Below are positions 26,704 to 35,187 of a DNA stretch of 64,000 nt, one piece after another. This stretch comes from Acidovorax soli. Lineage in GTDB: Bacteria; Pseudomonadota; Gammaproteobacteria; Burkholderiales; Burkholderiaceae_C. Position 1 is the stretch's first letter. Each line of letters starts with the position of its first letter. The stretch is taken from NCBI RefSeq assembly GCF_014207955.1, contig NZ_JACHLK010000003.1, forward strand, positions 248,001-312,000, given 5' to 3'. The position numbers and the translations under genes were made by a program. Under the pieces are notes generated by a model. It was not told where the DNA came from. It did no database searches and worked only from the letters and a program-made list of their open reading frames with translations.

Positions 26704-29700
26704 TTGGACAAGAATTCGAGTGCAAAGTCATTGCATCTTCATTCCGTCGAGTCATTGCTCGCCGAGTTGATAGGTGGCGGTTCCGTTAGCGTGGGTTCGG
26801 ACGGCGAGGCTTTCTCGCTACCTGATGCCTCCAGCCGCGCGATCTTGAATTGGTATGCGAAGAACCGGCTGAAGTGGGCAAGCAACGTTCAGCAGATCGA
26901 CATCGACGCAATCGTGGCAAGCCCAAGCCTGGCTCTACCAAAGCCCGTTGCGGTGACTGTGCCCGCATCAGGTCCAAAATCCTCTTACACACTCACCCGT
27001 CTGCAAGCACACCGCTTTGCAGGGATTCATGTTTATGGGACAGAAAAGGAAGCGCCAAAAGACTTTGACTTCGAGATTTCGCCAAGCATCACAATCCTTG
27101 AGGGGTTTAATGGAGCAGGCAAGACGTCTCTTCTGAATGCAGTTGTGTGGTGCCTTACTGGCATGCTACTCCGCCCGCAGCGTGCCCCAGAAAGAAGTGA
27201 CCAAGATTTCAGCTTCGAGTTGCTCCATGAAGGGGACAACGAGGTCTCGAACTACAAGTCGTCTCCAGTGACGCCGCTTCCGCCGGCTTCGATGGAAAAA
27301 CTAGAGCAATCATCAATCCCAATTGACACTTGGGTGGAGCTCACGCTTCGAGAGACTAGCACTGGTAAGTTGCACCAAGTACGGCGCACACAGACCAGGA
27401 CACCAAGGGGAAAAATTGAGGAGACTCCTCCCAACTTCGCCGCCTTGGGGCTTGATAGCCACGCATTGAGAATCGGCACGGTAATCCCCGCCTTGCTCCC
27501 GTTTTCACAACTTGGCTCTCAATCTGAACTTGGCAAAGCGGTAGCGCAATTGACTGGACTCGCACCCTTCACCGACTTGGCCAAACACGTGAAGAAAGTG
27601 CGAGAGCGCATTGGCGGTGAGGAGACCAGGGCTCGCAGGAAGGATATTGAAAAAGTCGACGAGCAATTTTCTCGTAGCCTTGAAGACTTGAACGAAATCG
27701 CTGCAAAGCATCCCGATTTGGAGATTGCCGCTGACCTACCCTCTCCGACCTTAGGGTCTGCGACAGAAGCAGCCTTGAAGGAAGTTGAGGAGAGGCTCCA
27801 ACTCAAGAAATCCTCTGCGCTTTTGGCGGCGCAAAGCGTACTTGGCGCTGATTTCGATCCCGAAGCGCAAGGCCAAGCCTTGGAGCATGATGTCATTGAG
27901 GCTCGTGTTGCCATTGAGGCGCTCAAGACTTCAGAGTCTGCGCGTCGCCTCTCCTCCCTACGAAAGCTCACAACAGAAGATACATCGAATGCGCGAAGCC
28001 TCATCGCCGAAGCCCTGTCCCAAGCACAAGTACTTCTGGAGCTTTCTCAATCATCGGATAAAGCTGCTCGCCATCGAATCTATGCAGCAATTGCGCAATG
28101 GTATTCCGATCACGGGATGACAGCTCCGGACCTCGCGACCTGTGTGGTGTGCGGAGGAGACCTAGTTGACGCTATCGACCCTGTAACTGGCCTGTCGGTC
28201 CAATCTCACCTCAGCGACGCGCTGGAGAAGGACTTCAATTTTGTCTCTCAAACGCTAGAAAGATGGTCTAACTCAACGGTTGCCCATTTCTCATCGGCAC
28301 TGGACGAAACATTGGCCGCGGAACTCAAGCGCGACTTGAGCGACATGCCGTTTCAGTTGATTCGCCAGGCACTCGTCGACGAAACATTGAGCAGTTCGGC
28401 CTTCCAAGGTCCTTTATTTCCTTTGGTGCAAATTGCCACAGCTGCGTGCGATGCCATGCGAGACATTGCGCCCGGTCTGGAACTCACTACGCTAGAAAAC
28501 CTGTCTCAAAAACTTCCTGGGATGCCCTCGCTGCAGCGCTCCATCCTTCGACTGGACACAGCCCTTCGCACGTCTGATTGGGCACAAACCAATGGGACGT
28601 TGATCCACAACTTTACTAGGGAGGTCGTTGGATTAGTGGCCCAAGGATCTCCTTTAGTCCCGACTTCACTCCGGGGTCGCCTGATGGACTTGGAGAAGCT
28701 CATCGAGAGCGTCGAGCCACTGAATGCGGCTCTCCGCGTCTGTGGAAGATTGAAGGCAGACCTAGAAGAACGCCGTGCCCTGGAAGCGCGGTTGGAGGCA
28801 TACAGCCGTGCAGATGCATCGCTCGCAGAGTGTTTCAAGCTGGGAGCACTTGCGGAGAAGCAGGTTGATAGCCTTCAAAACGAGCTCCACTCCGTGACCG
28901 AAAGTTGGCGAAAAACCATCTACCAAGCTGGCTATCCCAATGCCAACCATGATCTGAAAGCAACCAGCATGAAGCCTGATGGTCAGCTGGAGTTTCGTAT
29001 CGGTAGCGATGGGGCGTCTGCGCCTGCCCAGCATGTGGCCAATGCCTCTGCACTTCGTGCGACCCTAATCGCTTTCTACTTCGCCTACTGGGACTACATG
29101 CGCAAAGAGCGAGGCGGTCTGAACCTCGTCGTGCTCGATGACCCACAGGAGTTGCTCGACGGTGAAAACAAGGAAAGACTCGCTGGGGGGTTGGTGAAGC
29201 TGGTAGCCCATGGAGCTCAACCTTTCCTCACAACTCACGACAAGAAGTTCGCGGGCCATGTCGTCCGGGAATGTCAGGCCGCACAAGTACTGTTCGAGCA
29301 CCGTGACGTCCATCCTGCAACTTGGCAGCGACCAACTCTTGCAACGGCACCGAGTGTGCTGGAGGTCGCCCAAGCCAAGAAAAACGCGGTCGACTCCCAT
29401 TGGACAGTCCCGACGTTGGCGCAGGACTATGCAGCAAAATGCCGAGAGTTCATCGAAGCACGATTGGGTGATTTTTTTGACGACATCGGAAAGCCAGCCT
29501 CAGCCTCACACAATCTCAAGCCTACCCTCGGTGATTTTGCCAACGACCTGAAGAGCGCCGTCAAAGCCGGTTCGATCGACCTCTTCAAAACAAAGCATGT
29601 GGTGGCACTTTCAAAGGATCCAGCGCTGGACCCGAAGTCCACCACCTGGTCGCTACTGAACAATTCTCACCATCACCTCAAAACATCCATAACGCCCACT

Positions 29701-30630
29701 CAAGTCTCGACGGAGCTGCAAAACCTGGACCGGCTTTGCGATCTGGTCGAATTGGCACATCAAGACTTTAGGACTTTCTGCAGACGCGAGCCTCTTAAGC
29801 ATCCGACTCCGAATCTTGAGCCACTCTCTTTGGAGCAGATCCCAAAGTTCAATCTTCCTATTCAACCAAGTTTGAAGGCGTTTGTGCTTGGGAGTGCTTA
29901 CGGCGGCTCGCAGGAGACCGAACTGGAGACGCTGTCATCAGATTGGTTTGAAGACAAAGCGGCTTTTTTCCTCCGGACAACGAACTTTGGGTTTGCATCC
30001 ACTGTGCAGAGCGTGGCCATAGTTGAGGCCTCTGCAAGCGAAGTCTCGGATCGAAGCCTTGTAATCGCTAGGCGCGAGAATGTGATTTTTGCAAGGCGTC
30101 TTCATCGGTCTAAGCACAGCAGCTATGTCGGGCTTGCAACCGAAACACCGGATCCTCGATCTGGGCGCAACACAGTCACCGTCAATGCCTCTGAGGTAGC
30201 TCTTCATCAGGTGAAGGGCATGCTTTTCCACGTGGATGTCAAACCTACACAGCAAGGGAACGGAGAAGCCGAGCAAGTCGACCTGGGCACACTCCTCAAG
30301 CGAGTCAAAAGTGCTTATCAAGTGAAGAAGGAAAGTGCGGTGCCACTCGCCTTGGAGGGACAGACTGCGCTCGGTGGTGAGACCCTGGATCTGTCAACCT
30401 TCGACCAATGGCTGGATCACTATGTGGCGTTGAAGGTTTCAGATGAGACGATGCTTTTCAAGCGCGTCGGGAAATCACTTCCAGGCGATCTTGGGCATCT
30501 CAGGCAATTCGAAACTATCGGTGGGCTGGGCGTCTCCGATGTTTTTTCAGTCGGCAAATCCCATCCGGGATTTGCACAAGTCGAGTCGGCCGTTCTCATC
30601 CTTGGAGTCCTATACACCAACGGCTCGTAG
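26704..30630 (+). CDS. Large SMC/RecF-like AAA ATPase, putative defence protein
   Basis: 1308 residues. A short N-terminal region (1-95) precedes an SMC/RecF-type head: Walker A GFNGAGKT at 134-141, long coiled-coil arms, a CVVC motif at 480-483 near the middle that may be a zinc hook, Walker B VVLDDPQ (about 810-815) and switch-like TTHDKKF. About 440 further residues follow the ATPase; near 1090-1190 they vaguely recall an S24/LexA-type fold without catalytic residues. The start is a TTG with GGGAGGAG 5 bases upstream. A nuclease gene, now split by an insertion sequence, follows directly. An ATPase plus nuclease in a mobile, lower-GC region suggests an antiphage or antiplasmid module. The exact family is not recognised. 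Confidence 0.8.
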   Translation: MDKNSSAKSLHLHSVESLLAELIGGGSVSVGSDGEAFSLPDASSRAILNWYAKNRLKWASNVQQIDIDAIVASPSLALPKPVAVTVPASGPKSSYTLTRLQAHRFAGIHVYGTEKEAPKDFDFEISPSITILEGFNGAGKTSLLNAVVWCLTGMLLRPQRAPERSDQDFSFELLHEGDNEVSNYKSSPVTPLPPASMEKLEQSSIPIDTWVELTLRETSTGKLHQVRRTQTRTPRGKIEETPPNFAALGLDSHALRIGTVIPALLPFSQLGSQSELGKAVAQLTGLAPFTDLAKHVKKVRERIGGEETRARRKDIEKVDEQFSRSLEDLNEIAAKHPDLEIAADLPSPTLGSATEAALKEVEERLQLKKSSALLAAQSVLGADFDPEAQGQALEHDVIEARVAIEALKTSESARRLSSLRKLTTEDTSNARSLIAEALSQAQVLLELSQSSDKAARHRIYAAIAQWYSDHGMTAPDLATCVVCGGDLVDAIDPVTGLSVQSHLSDALEKDFNFVSQTLERWSNSTVAHFSSALDETLAAELKRDLSDMPFQLIRQALVDETLSSSAFQGPLFPLVQIATAACDAMRDIAPGLELTTLENLSQKLPGMPSLQRSILRLDTALRTSDWAQTNGTLIHNFTREVVGLVAQGSPLVPTSLRGRLMDLEKLIESVEPLNAALRVCGRLKADLEERRALEARLEAYSRADASLAECFKLGALAEKQVDSLQNELHSVTESWRKTIYQAGYPNANHDLKATSMKPDGQLEFRIGSDGASAPAQHVANASALRATLIAFYFAYWDYMRKERGGLNLVVLDDPQELLDGENKERLAGGLVKLVAHGAQPFLTTHDKKFAGHVVRECQAAQVLFEHRDVHPATWQRPTLATAPSVLEVAQAKKNAVDSHWTVPTLAQDYAAKCREFIEARLGDFFDDIGKPASASHNLKPTLGDFANDLKSAVKAGSIDLFKTKHVVALSKDPALDPKSTTWSLLNNSHHHLKTSITPTQVSTELQNLDRLCDLVELAHQDFRTFCRREPLKHPTPNLEPLSLEQIPKFNLPIQPSLKAFVLGSAYGGSQETELETLSSDWFEDKAAFFLRTTNFGFASTVQSVAIVEASASEVSDRSLVIARRENVIFARRLHRSKHSSYVGLATETPDPRSGRNTVTVNASEVALHQVKGMLFHVDVKPTQQGNGEAEQVDLGTLLKRVKSAYQVKKESAVPLALEGQTALGGETLDLSTFDQWLDHYVALKVSDETMLFKRVGKSLPGDLGHLRQFETIGGLGVSDVFSVGKSHPGFAQVESAVLILGVLYTNGS

Positions 30631-30820
30631 CCATCTCGAACAATCAATTCGAGGGAGGTATCCCCATCGCATTCAGCGTCGCAGTGCTCATGGTTCCAGT
30701 CTTGGGCAAGCCCTTCAGATCCTAAAAACCTTAATGCCTTCTGGACGCTGGAACTCACCGCCCAGCTCGCCCTCACATGCCGCTACCCTGAGAAAAGCTA
30801 CTTCACGCTGCCAGAAATCA
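30631..30820 (+). pseudogene. 5' fragment of the IS-interrupted DpnII/MboI-like nuclease gene
   Basis: Right after the ATPase stop codon and in the same frame, a coding-like stretch reads WASPSDPKNLNAFWTLEL, AQLALTCRYPEKSYFTLPEI and is then cut by the IS66-type element. Joining base 30820 to 34256 continues it exactly in frame as IIDRWRIHGCTDMATLGEY. No ATG, GTG or TTG occurs in this frame between 30631 and the element; an ATG at 30690 is in another frame with GGGAGG about 33 bases before it. The native start is therefore damaged, frameshifted or non-standard. Confidence 0.6.
30813..30820. repeat. Target-site duplication, left copy
   Basis: AGAAATCA directly before the left inverted repeat. 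The identical 8 bases follow the outer right inverted repeat at 34248-34255. Eight bases is the usual duplication length for IS66-family elements. Confidence 0.85.
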
Positions 30821-30846
30821 GTAAGCGTCCGGCCAAGTCATCTTGA
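30821..30846. repeat. IS66 left inverted repeat
   Basis: Begins GTAAGCGTCCGGCC and ends AAGTCATCTTGA, the typical GTAAGCG end of IS66-family elements. It pairs with 34222-34247 at 24 of 26 positions and with the internal copy at 33279-33304 at 22 of 26. Confidence 0.85.
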
Positions 30847-30900
30847 AATCGCGATAGGAGCAAAGGATGCTCGTGTCCACCAGAAACTCTTGGCGGACAC

Positions 30901-31272
30901 GTGGACACTATCGAACAGCAGCCCTCGCCAGGCCGTCGGCGCCGACGGCTGCACAGCGACGAATTCAAAGCCGACGCGGTGGCCGCAGCATCGCAGGCCG
31001 GCATGTCGATGGCCTCGGTGGCCTTGGCGCGCGGCATCAATGCCAACTTACTGCGCCGCTGGGTACGCGAGGCGGAGTTGCCGCAAGCCGTGGCAACGGT
31101 CCAGCCTGCAGCGGCTGCATCGACGTTCGTCCCGGTCCGGATGCCAGAGCCTGCCGCACAGCCGACGGAGATACGCATCGACGTGCGGCGCGGCGCGACG
31201 ACGATCACGGTGTCCTGGCCGATGGCGGCCGCCGCCGAGTGCGCAGGCTGGATGCGCGAGCTGCTGCGGTGA
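30901..31272 (+). CDS. tnpA: IS66 family accessory protein TnpA
   Basis: 123-residue small basic protein of the IS66 OrfA (transposase_8-like) type, required with TnpB for transposition. It has an N-terminal helix-turn-helix: HSDEFKADAVAAASQAGMS, then SVALARGINANLLRRWVRE. The start is a GTG at 30901. Its stop overlaps the next start as GTGA. It is the first of three genes in the standard IS66 order. Confidence 0.88.
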   Translation: MDTIEQQPSPGRRRRRLHSDEFKADAVAAASQAGMSMASVALARGINANLLRRWVREAELPQAVATVQPAAAASTFVPVRMPEPAAQPTEIRIDVRRGATTITVSWPMAAAAECAGWMRELLR

Positions 31273-31601
31273 TCCGGATCGAAGCGGTGTGGCTGGCCGT
31301 GCAGCCGCTGGACATGCGTGCGGGGACAGAGGCCGCCCTGGCCCGTGTCGTCAACGTGTTCGGCCAGGCGCGCCCGCACCACGCGTACCTGTTCGCCAAC
31401 CGACGCGCCAACCGCATGAAGGTGCTGGTGCATGACGGCATCGGCGTGTGGCTGGCCGCGCGGCGCCTGAACAGCGGCAAGTTCGTCTGGCCGAAGGAAG
31501 GCGCGGCCACGACTGCCCTCAGCCAGGCGCAGTTCGATGCCCTCGTGCTGGGCCTGCCGTGGCAACGCGTTGGCGAGGCCGGTGTCATCCGCGTGCTGTA
31601 A
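31269..31601 (+). CDS. tnpB: IS66 family accessory protein TnpB
   Basis: 110-residue IS66 Orf2-like protein. Family features seen are AVWLAVQPLDMRAGTEAALARV (usual form LxxxPxDMRkGxdgL), HHAYLFANRRANRMKVLVHDG and GVWLAARRLNSGKFVWP. The start is a GTG overlapping the tnpA stop by 4 bases, so translation is coupled. Length matches the family. Confidence 0.9.
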   Translation: MIRIEAVWLAVQPLDMRAGTEAALARVVNVFGQARPHHAYLFANRRANRMKVLVHDGIGVWLAARRLNSGKFVWPKEGAATTALSQAQFDALVLGLPWQRVGEAGVIRVL

Positions 31602-31664
31602 CGCTGCGCAATTGCCGAATCTGCCGATGGACCGATCCGCCATGGGCCGGCACGATCACGACCT

Positions 31665-33263
31665 GTGATCGCCCCGCAGCAACTCGACGCCCTGGACCCG
31701 CAGCAGATGCGTCAGGCGCTGCTGACGCTGATGGCCGAGGTAGCGGCCAAGGACGAGCTTCTCGCGCGCCATGCGCGCGAAGCCACCTTCAAGCAGGCGC
31801 TGATCGACAAGCTCACGCACGAGGTGGCCAACCTGCGGCGGCTGAAGTACGCCGTCACCAGCGAGAAGTTCTGCGCTGGCATGAGCGCCGAGCAAAAGAG
31901 CCTGATCGAAGAGACGCTGGACAGCGACATCGCGCAGCTGACGACCGAGCTCGAACAGGCCGATGACGAAGCGCGGGGCGCCAAGGGCAAGAAAGCCAAG
32001 CAACACCCCAGGCGCGAGCCGCTGCCGGCGCACCTGCCGCGCCGCGACGTGCACCACGAGCCGCAGAACACAGCTTGCGCCTGCGGTTGCACGATGAAAC
32101 GCATCGGCCAGGACATCGCAGAGCGGCTGGACTACGAACCCGGCGTGTTCACAGTGGAGCGCCACGTGCGCGGCAAATGGGCCTGCGCGCATTGCCAGAA
32201 GCTGGTGCAGGCGCCTGTGCCTGCGCACGTCATCGACAAGGGCATCCCCACCGCCGGGCTGCTGGCCCAGGTGCTGGTGGCCAAGTTCCTCGACCACCTG
32301 CCGCTGTACCGACAGGAGCGCATCTTCGAGCGTGCCGGCATGCTGATCGCGCGCTCCACCTTGGCGTAGTGGGTCGGTGAATGCGGCGCGCAACTACAGC
32401 CGCTGGTGGACGCGCTGACGAACGAGCTGCTGCGCCACGGTGTGTTGCATGCCGACGAGACACCGGTGGGCATGCTCAAGCCAGGCAACAAGAAGACCCA
32501 CAAGGCCTACATCTGGACCTACTGCACCACCAGCTTCAACGCCACCCGGGCCGTGGTGTTCAACTTCGCCGAGACCCGTGGCGGGGAGAACGTGCGCGGC
32601 TTCCTGCGCCAGGACGGCACCGGCGAGCAGGCTTGGCGCGGCACGCTGGTGACCGACGGATTCTCCGGCTACAAAGCCAGCTTCGAGCGCGGCGTCACCG
32701 AGGCTGGATGCGTCGCGCATGCCAGGCGCAAGTTCCACGAGCTGTGGGCCATTCACGCCAGCAAGGTCGGCCAGCAGGCGCTGAGGCACTTCCAGGTGCT
32801 CTTTAGGATCGAGGAGGACATCGCCGCAGCCACTGCCGAAGAGCGACGACGGGTTCGACAGCGCAAGTCGCGAAGGGTGGCCGCGGCGCTGCACAAGTGG
32901 CTGCTGGCACAGCGTCAACTCGTGCCCGACGGCTCGGCTACCGCCAAGGCCATCGACTACAGCTTGAAGCGGTGGAAGGCGCTGACGCGCTACATCGACG
33001 ATGGCGATGTGCCCATCTCCAACAACTGGGTCGAAAACCAGATCAGGCCGATTGCACTTGGCAGGTCGAACTGGCTGTTCGCCGGCAGCCTACGCGCGGG
33101 CCAGCGGGCCGCTGCGGTCATGAGCCTGGTGCACTCGGCCAAGATCAATGGCCACGATCCGTACGCCTACCTCAAGGACGTACTGGAGCGGCTGCCCACC
33201 CTGCCTGCCAGTCGGATCGAGGAACTGCTGCCGCATCGCTGGACGCCCTTGGCTGCTCACTGA
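31665..33263 (+). pseudogene. tnpC: IS66 transposase tnpC interrupted by an amber codon
   Basis: The 532-codon DDE transposase frame of IS66 is intact apart from a TAG at 32367-32369, in the context STLA-stop-WVGECGAQLQPL, where a Gln codon (CAG) would be natural. Upstream are the leucine-zipper-like N-terminus and the zinc-finger region (CACGCTMKRIGQDIAERLDYEP). Downstream are the catalytic core pieces HADETPVGML, VTDGFSGY, the AHARRKFHEL motif and NNWVENQIRPIALGR. Unless suppressed, only a 234-residue product without the catalytic core is made. Confidence 0.88.
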
Positions 33264-33278
33264 GCCTGCTCGGCGGAG

Positions 33279-33304
33279 TCAAGATGACTTCGCAGGACAC
33301 TTAG
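33279..33304. repeat. Internal IS66 right-end-like inverted repeat
   Basis: TCAAGATGACTTCGCAGGAC... ending CACTTAG, 16 bases after tnpC, where a simple IS66 would end. It matches the left repeat at 22 of 26 positions and differs at the terminal base. No copy of AGAAATCA follows, so this end was not used in the present insertion. Confidence 0.7.
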
Positions 33305-33351
33305 CACCTCGTGCGGTCGGTAGTTGCGCGGTCCAGCGCGCTGAAGGGCAA

Positions 33352-33975
33352 TCAGAGCCGGGCAACTAGATCCGTGGCGAGCCACAGCGCCATGCCTAAC
33401 ATGGCTATCGTCGTCCCCGCATCCACAATCCGCCAGCTCATTGTCGAGGTCAGCCAGTGGCTGGCACCTCTGGCAAGGGAGACCCACGCAGTGAACCACA
33501 CGATGGAAGCGCATACAGCACCGACGGAGAACGTCACACTGGCCGAGGCGGGGAGCGCAGCGCCCACTGATCCAAGAATGACCACCGTGTCGAGCCACGA
33601 GGCAGGATTGCCAAGAGACATCACCAAGACGCGGCGCACCCAACTCCCATCGCCGGCGTTGATCGCAGAGGCAGTGTGTGCGGCAGACCCTCTTGATGCA
33701 GAACGCGCCGCGTGCATAGCGTGACCGACGAGCAGGGCAATACCAGCGGCCTGCAAGAGAACTTGAAGCGGGGGGAAGGTCTCGAGCGCCGCGGAGACAC
33801 CCAGAACGCCCACGGCAATTAGAACAAGGTCGCTGCCGCTACTGATGGCGACAAGCACCGCCCGCGAGCGCCCCAGAAGTGCCTCGCGGAATACCAGGAC
33901 GTCCTTGGGGCCGGGACAGATGAAAAGCCCAAGGGCAAGCAAGAAGCCTTGCACGGCAGCGGAGAGGTCGAGCAT
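33352..33975 (-). CDS. LysE/ArgO-family amino acid exporter carried inside the IS66 element
   Basis: 207-residue inner-membrane exporter of the LysE/RhtB superfamily, with about six hydrophobic helices. The N-terminal GFLLALGLFICPGPKDVLVFREALLG is the family hallmark (usual GxxxxxGPNxxxV), here with GPKD. The central SLGNPASWLDTVV resembles the conserved LNPxAxLD segment, nearest to ArgO/LysE. It should export a basic or other amino acid or analogue. It lies between the internal and outer right ends of the IS66 element, on the opposite strand to the transposase genes, so it is a passenger gene. No typical ribosome-binding site is seen at 33975. Confidence 0.8.
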   Translation of the reverse strand: MLDLSAAVQGFLLALGLFICPGPKDVLVFREALLGRSRAVLVAISSGSDLVLIAVGVLGVSAALETFPPLQVLLQAAGIALLVGHAMHAARSASRGSAAHTASAINAGDGSWVRRVLVMSLGNPASWLDTVVILGSVGAALPASASVTFSVGAVCASIVWFTAWVSLARGASHWLTSTMSWRIVDAGTTIAMLGMALWLATDLVARL

Positions 33976-34221
33976 GTCGGAGAAACCGACAACCTCTCAA
34001 GCTGAACCGGGTGAGTCAATAGATGCCACATATTTTACCTGCAGCGCCGTTCATGAGAAAGCAACGTCCTCGTCAGTCTTAGAACGGAACAAGGGAGCCA
34101 GCGGCGCAAACGTCTCTCCACGTGCCACCTAAATCTCCGACAGCGCGACGGTGGCCAACAAGACGATAAAACCCACAGCGGCTGGAGCTGCCGACTCAGA
34201 GCGCAGAACGGGTTTGCAACG

Positions 34222-34247
34222 TCAAGATGACTTTGCCGAACGCTTAC
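34222..34247. repeat. IS66 outer right inverted repeat
   Basis: TCAAGATGACTTTGCCGAAC... ending GCTTAC. It is the inverse of the left end at 24 of 26 positions and is directly followed by the target duplication. Between the exporter gene and this repeat (33976-34221) I see no gene. Confidence 0.85.
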
Positions 34248-34255
34248 AGAAATCA
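34248..34255. repeat. Target-site duplication, right copy
   Basis: AGAAATCA, identical to 30813-30820 on the other side of the element. Deleting the element plus one copy restores the nuclease reading frame. Confidence 0.85.
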
Positions 34256-34287
34256 TTGATCGCTGGAGGATTCATGGGTGTACAGAT

Positions 34288-35139
34288 ATGGCCACACTGG
34301 GTGAGTACGCACGCAGCGGCCAACTGGTCTTCAGCGTGTACATCCGAGACATCGGAAGCCACAAGATCGAAACCGAGCTTCCAGATGGCAAGATCACTCG
34401 CACTGTGTCGCAGGTTCGATTTTTATCACCTGAGGCTGCTAAACAGTCCCCTTTACGATTCCTGCGTGCAAGTGATTCCGCTCGAATCTTTGACTCGCTG
34501 CCCCATGAAGCGATTCGGGTACCAGGCACCTATACAACGGCCGACCTGCTGCCAAAGAACGGTACGCAACACATGTCGGGCCTGTATTTCAAATTGGAGG
34601 ACCTTGTACTTTCAAGAGAAGAGCGGGACCGCTTTGAGTTAGAGCATCGATTGACCCCTCCTGGCTCTGCGCCAACCACAAAAGCTGCATTGCGTCAGCT
34701 GTTGAAGCTTTGTGACCGCTTCCCCCTGGTGGTTCATGCACATCAGTATCGCCACGCTAGCCGCCAGAAGCAGTTCGACATGAGGGACGAGTACGACATG
34801 CAGGACCTCATGAATGGACTTCTTGTCGCTCAATTCGAGGATGTGCGAGACGAGGATGTCGTTCCATACAAAGCAGGGCAGACGTCCAGGATTGACTTTC
34901 TCCTCTCCAGTGATGAAATCGGCGTCGAATTGAAGTATGTGCGCGAAAGTATGAGCGACAGAACCTTGGGAACTCAGCTCCTCGAAGATATCAATCGATA
35001 TCGAGCGCATCCTAGCGTGAAGGCGCTTGTCTTCTTGGTATACGACCCAGATCGCAGAATCAAAAAACCTGAAGCGATGATGAAGGATCTGTCAGGGTCT
35101 CACAATGAATGCGAAGTCCACGTCCTCATCAAGAACTGA
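34288..35139 (+). CDS. DpnII/MboI-like PD-(D/E)XK nuclease, 3' portion of an IS-interrupted gene
   Basis: 283 residues from the first ATG after the IS66 element; coding-like sequence continues upstream to the element at 34256 (IIDRWRIHGCTD). The C-terminal 100 residues look like a restriction-nuclease fold: SRIDFLLSSDEIGVELKYVR gives the D...ExK active site, and LLEDINRYRAHPSVKALVFLVYDP follows, as in the REase_DpnII-MboI family. The N-terminal part with the interrupted segment resembles a winged-helix-type recognition domain. It was the second gene after the SMC-like ATPase and probably its nuclease partner. The truncated product keeps the whole catalytic domain and could still be made if transcribed from inside the element. 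Confidence 0.72.
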   Translation: MATLGEYARSGQLVFSVYIRDIGSHKIETELPDGKITRTVSQVRFLSPEAAKQSPLRFLRASDSARIFDSLPHEAIRVPGTYTTADLLPKNGTQHMSGLYFKLEDLVLSREERDRFELEHRLTPPGSAPTTKAALRQLLKLCDRFPLVVHAHQYRHASRQKQFDMRDEYDMQDLMNGLLVAQFEDVRDEDVVPYKAGQTSRIDFLLSSDEIGVELKYVRESMSDRTLGTQLLEDINRYRAHPSVKALVFLVYDPDRRIKKPEAMMKDLSGSHNECEVHVLIKN

Positions 35140-35187
35140 TTGTCCCAAAGCAGACCTGCCTGATGAGGTACGTGGCGCCGACTTGAC

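Larger units (their letters stand above)
30821..34247 (+). mobile_element. IS66-family element, 3427 bp, with a LysE-family passenger gene
   Basis: The outer ends are 26-bp inverted repeats (30821-30846 and 34222-34247) starting GTAAGCGT, identical at 24 of 26 positions and flanked by the 8-bp duplication AGAAATCA. Inside are the three IS66 genes tnpA, tnpB and tnpC in standard order, then a second, internal right-end-like repeat (33279-33304), then a minus-strand LysE-family exporter gene. The element has therefore transposed as a unit using the outer ends and carries a passenger. Because tnpC has an in-frame amber codon, it is probably no longer autonomous. Confidence 0.85.

Noticed and set aside
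33279-33304. Right boundary of the IS66 insertion at the internal repeat
   Set aside because: The following bases do not repeat AGAAATCA, and the terminal base differs; the outer repeat ending at 34247 has both the better match and the duplication.
33845-34132. 95-codon plus-strand frame across the exporter start region
   Set aside because: Mostly antisense to the LysE-family gene; the remaining 50 codons are low-complexity with no start signal.
34151-34642. 163-codon plus-strand frame whose internal ATG has a good GGAGGA upstream
   Set aside because: It overlaps the nuclease frame; its product is Cys/Ser/Thr-rich without domains, and the frame-restoration evidence supports the other frame.
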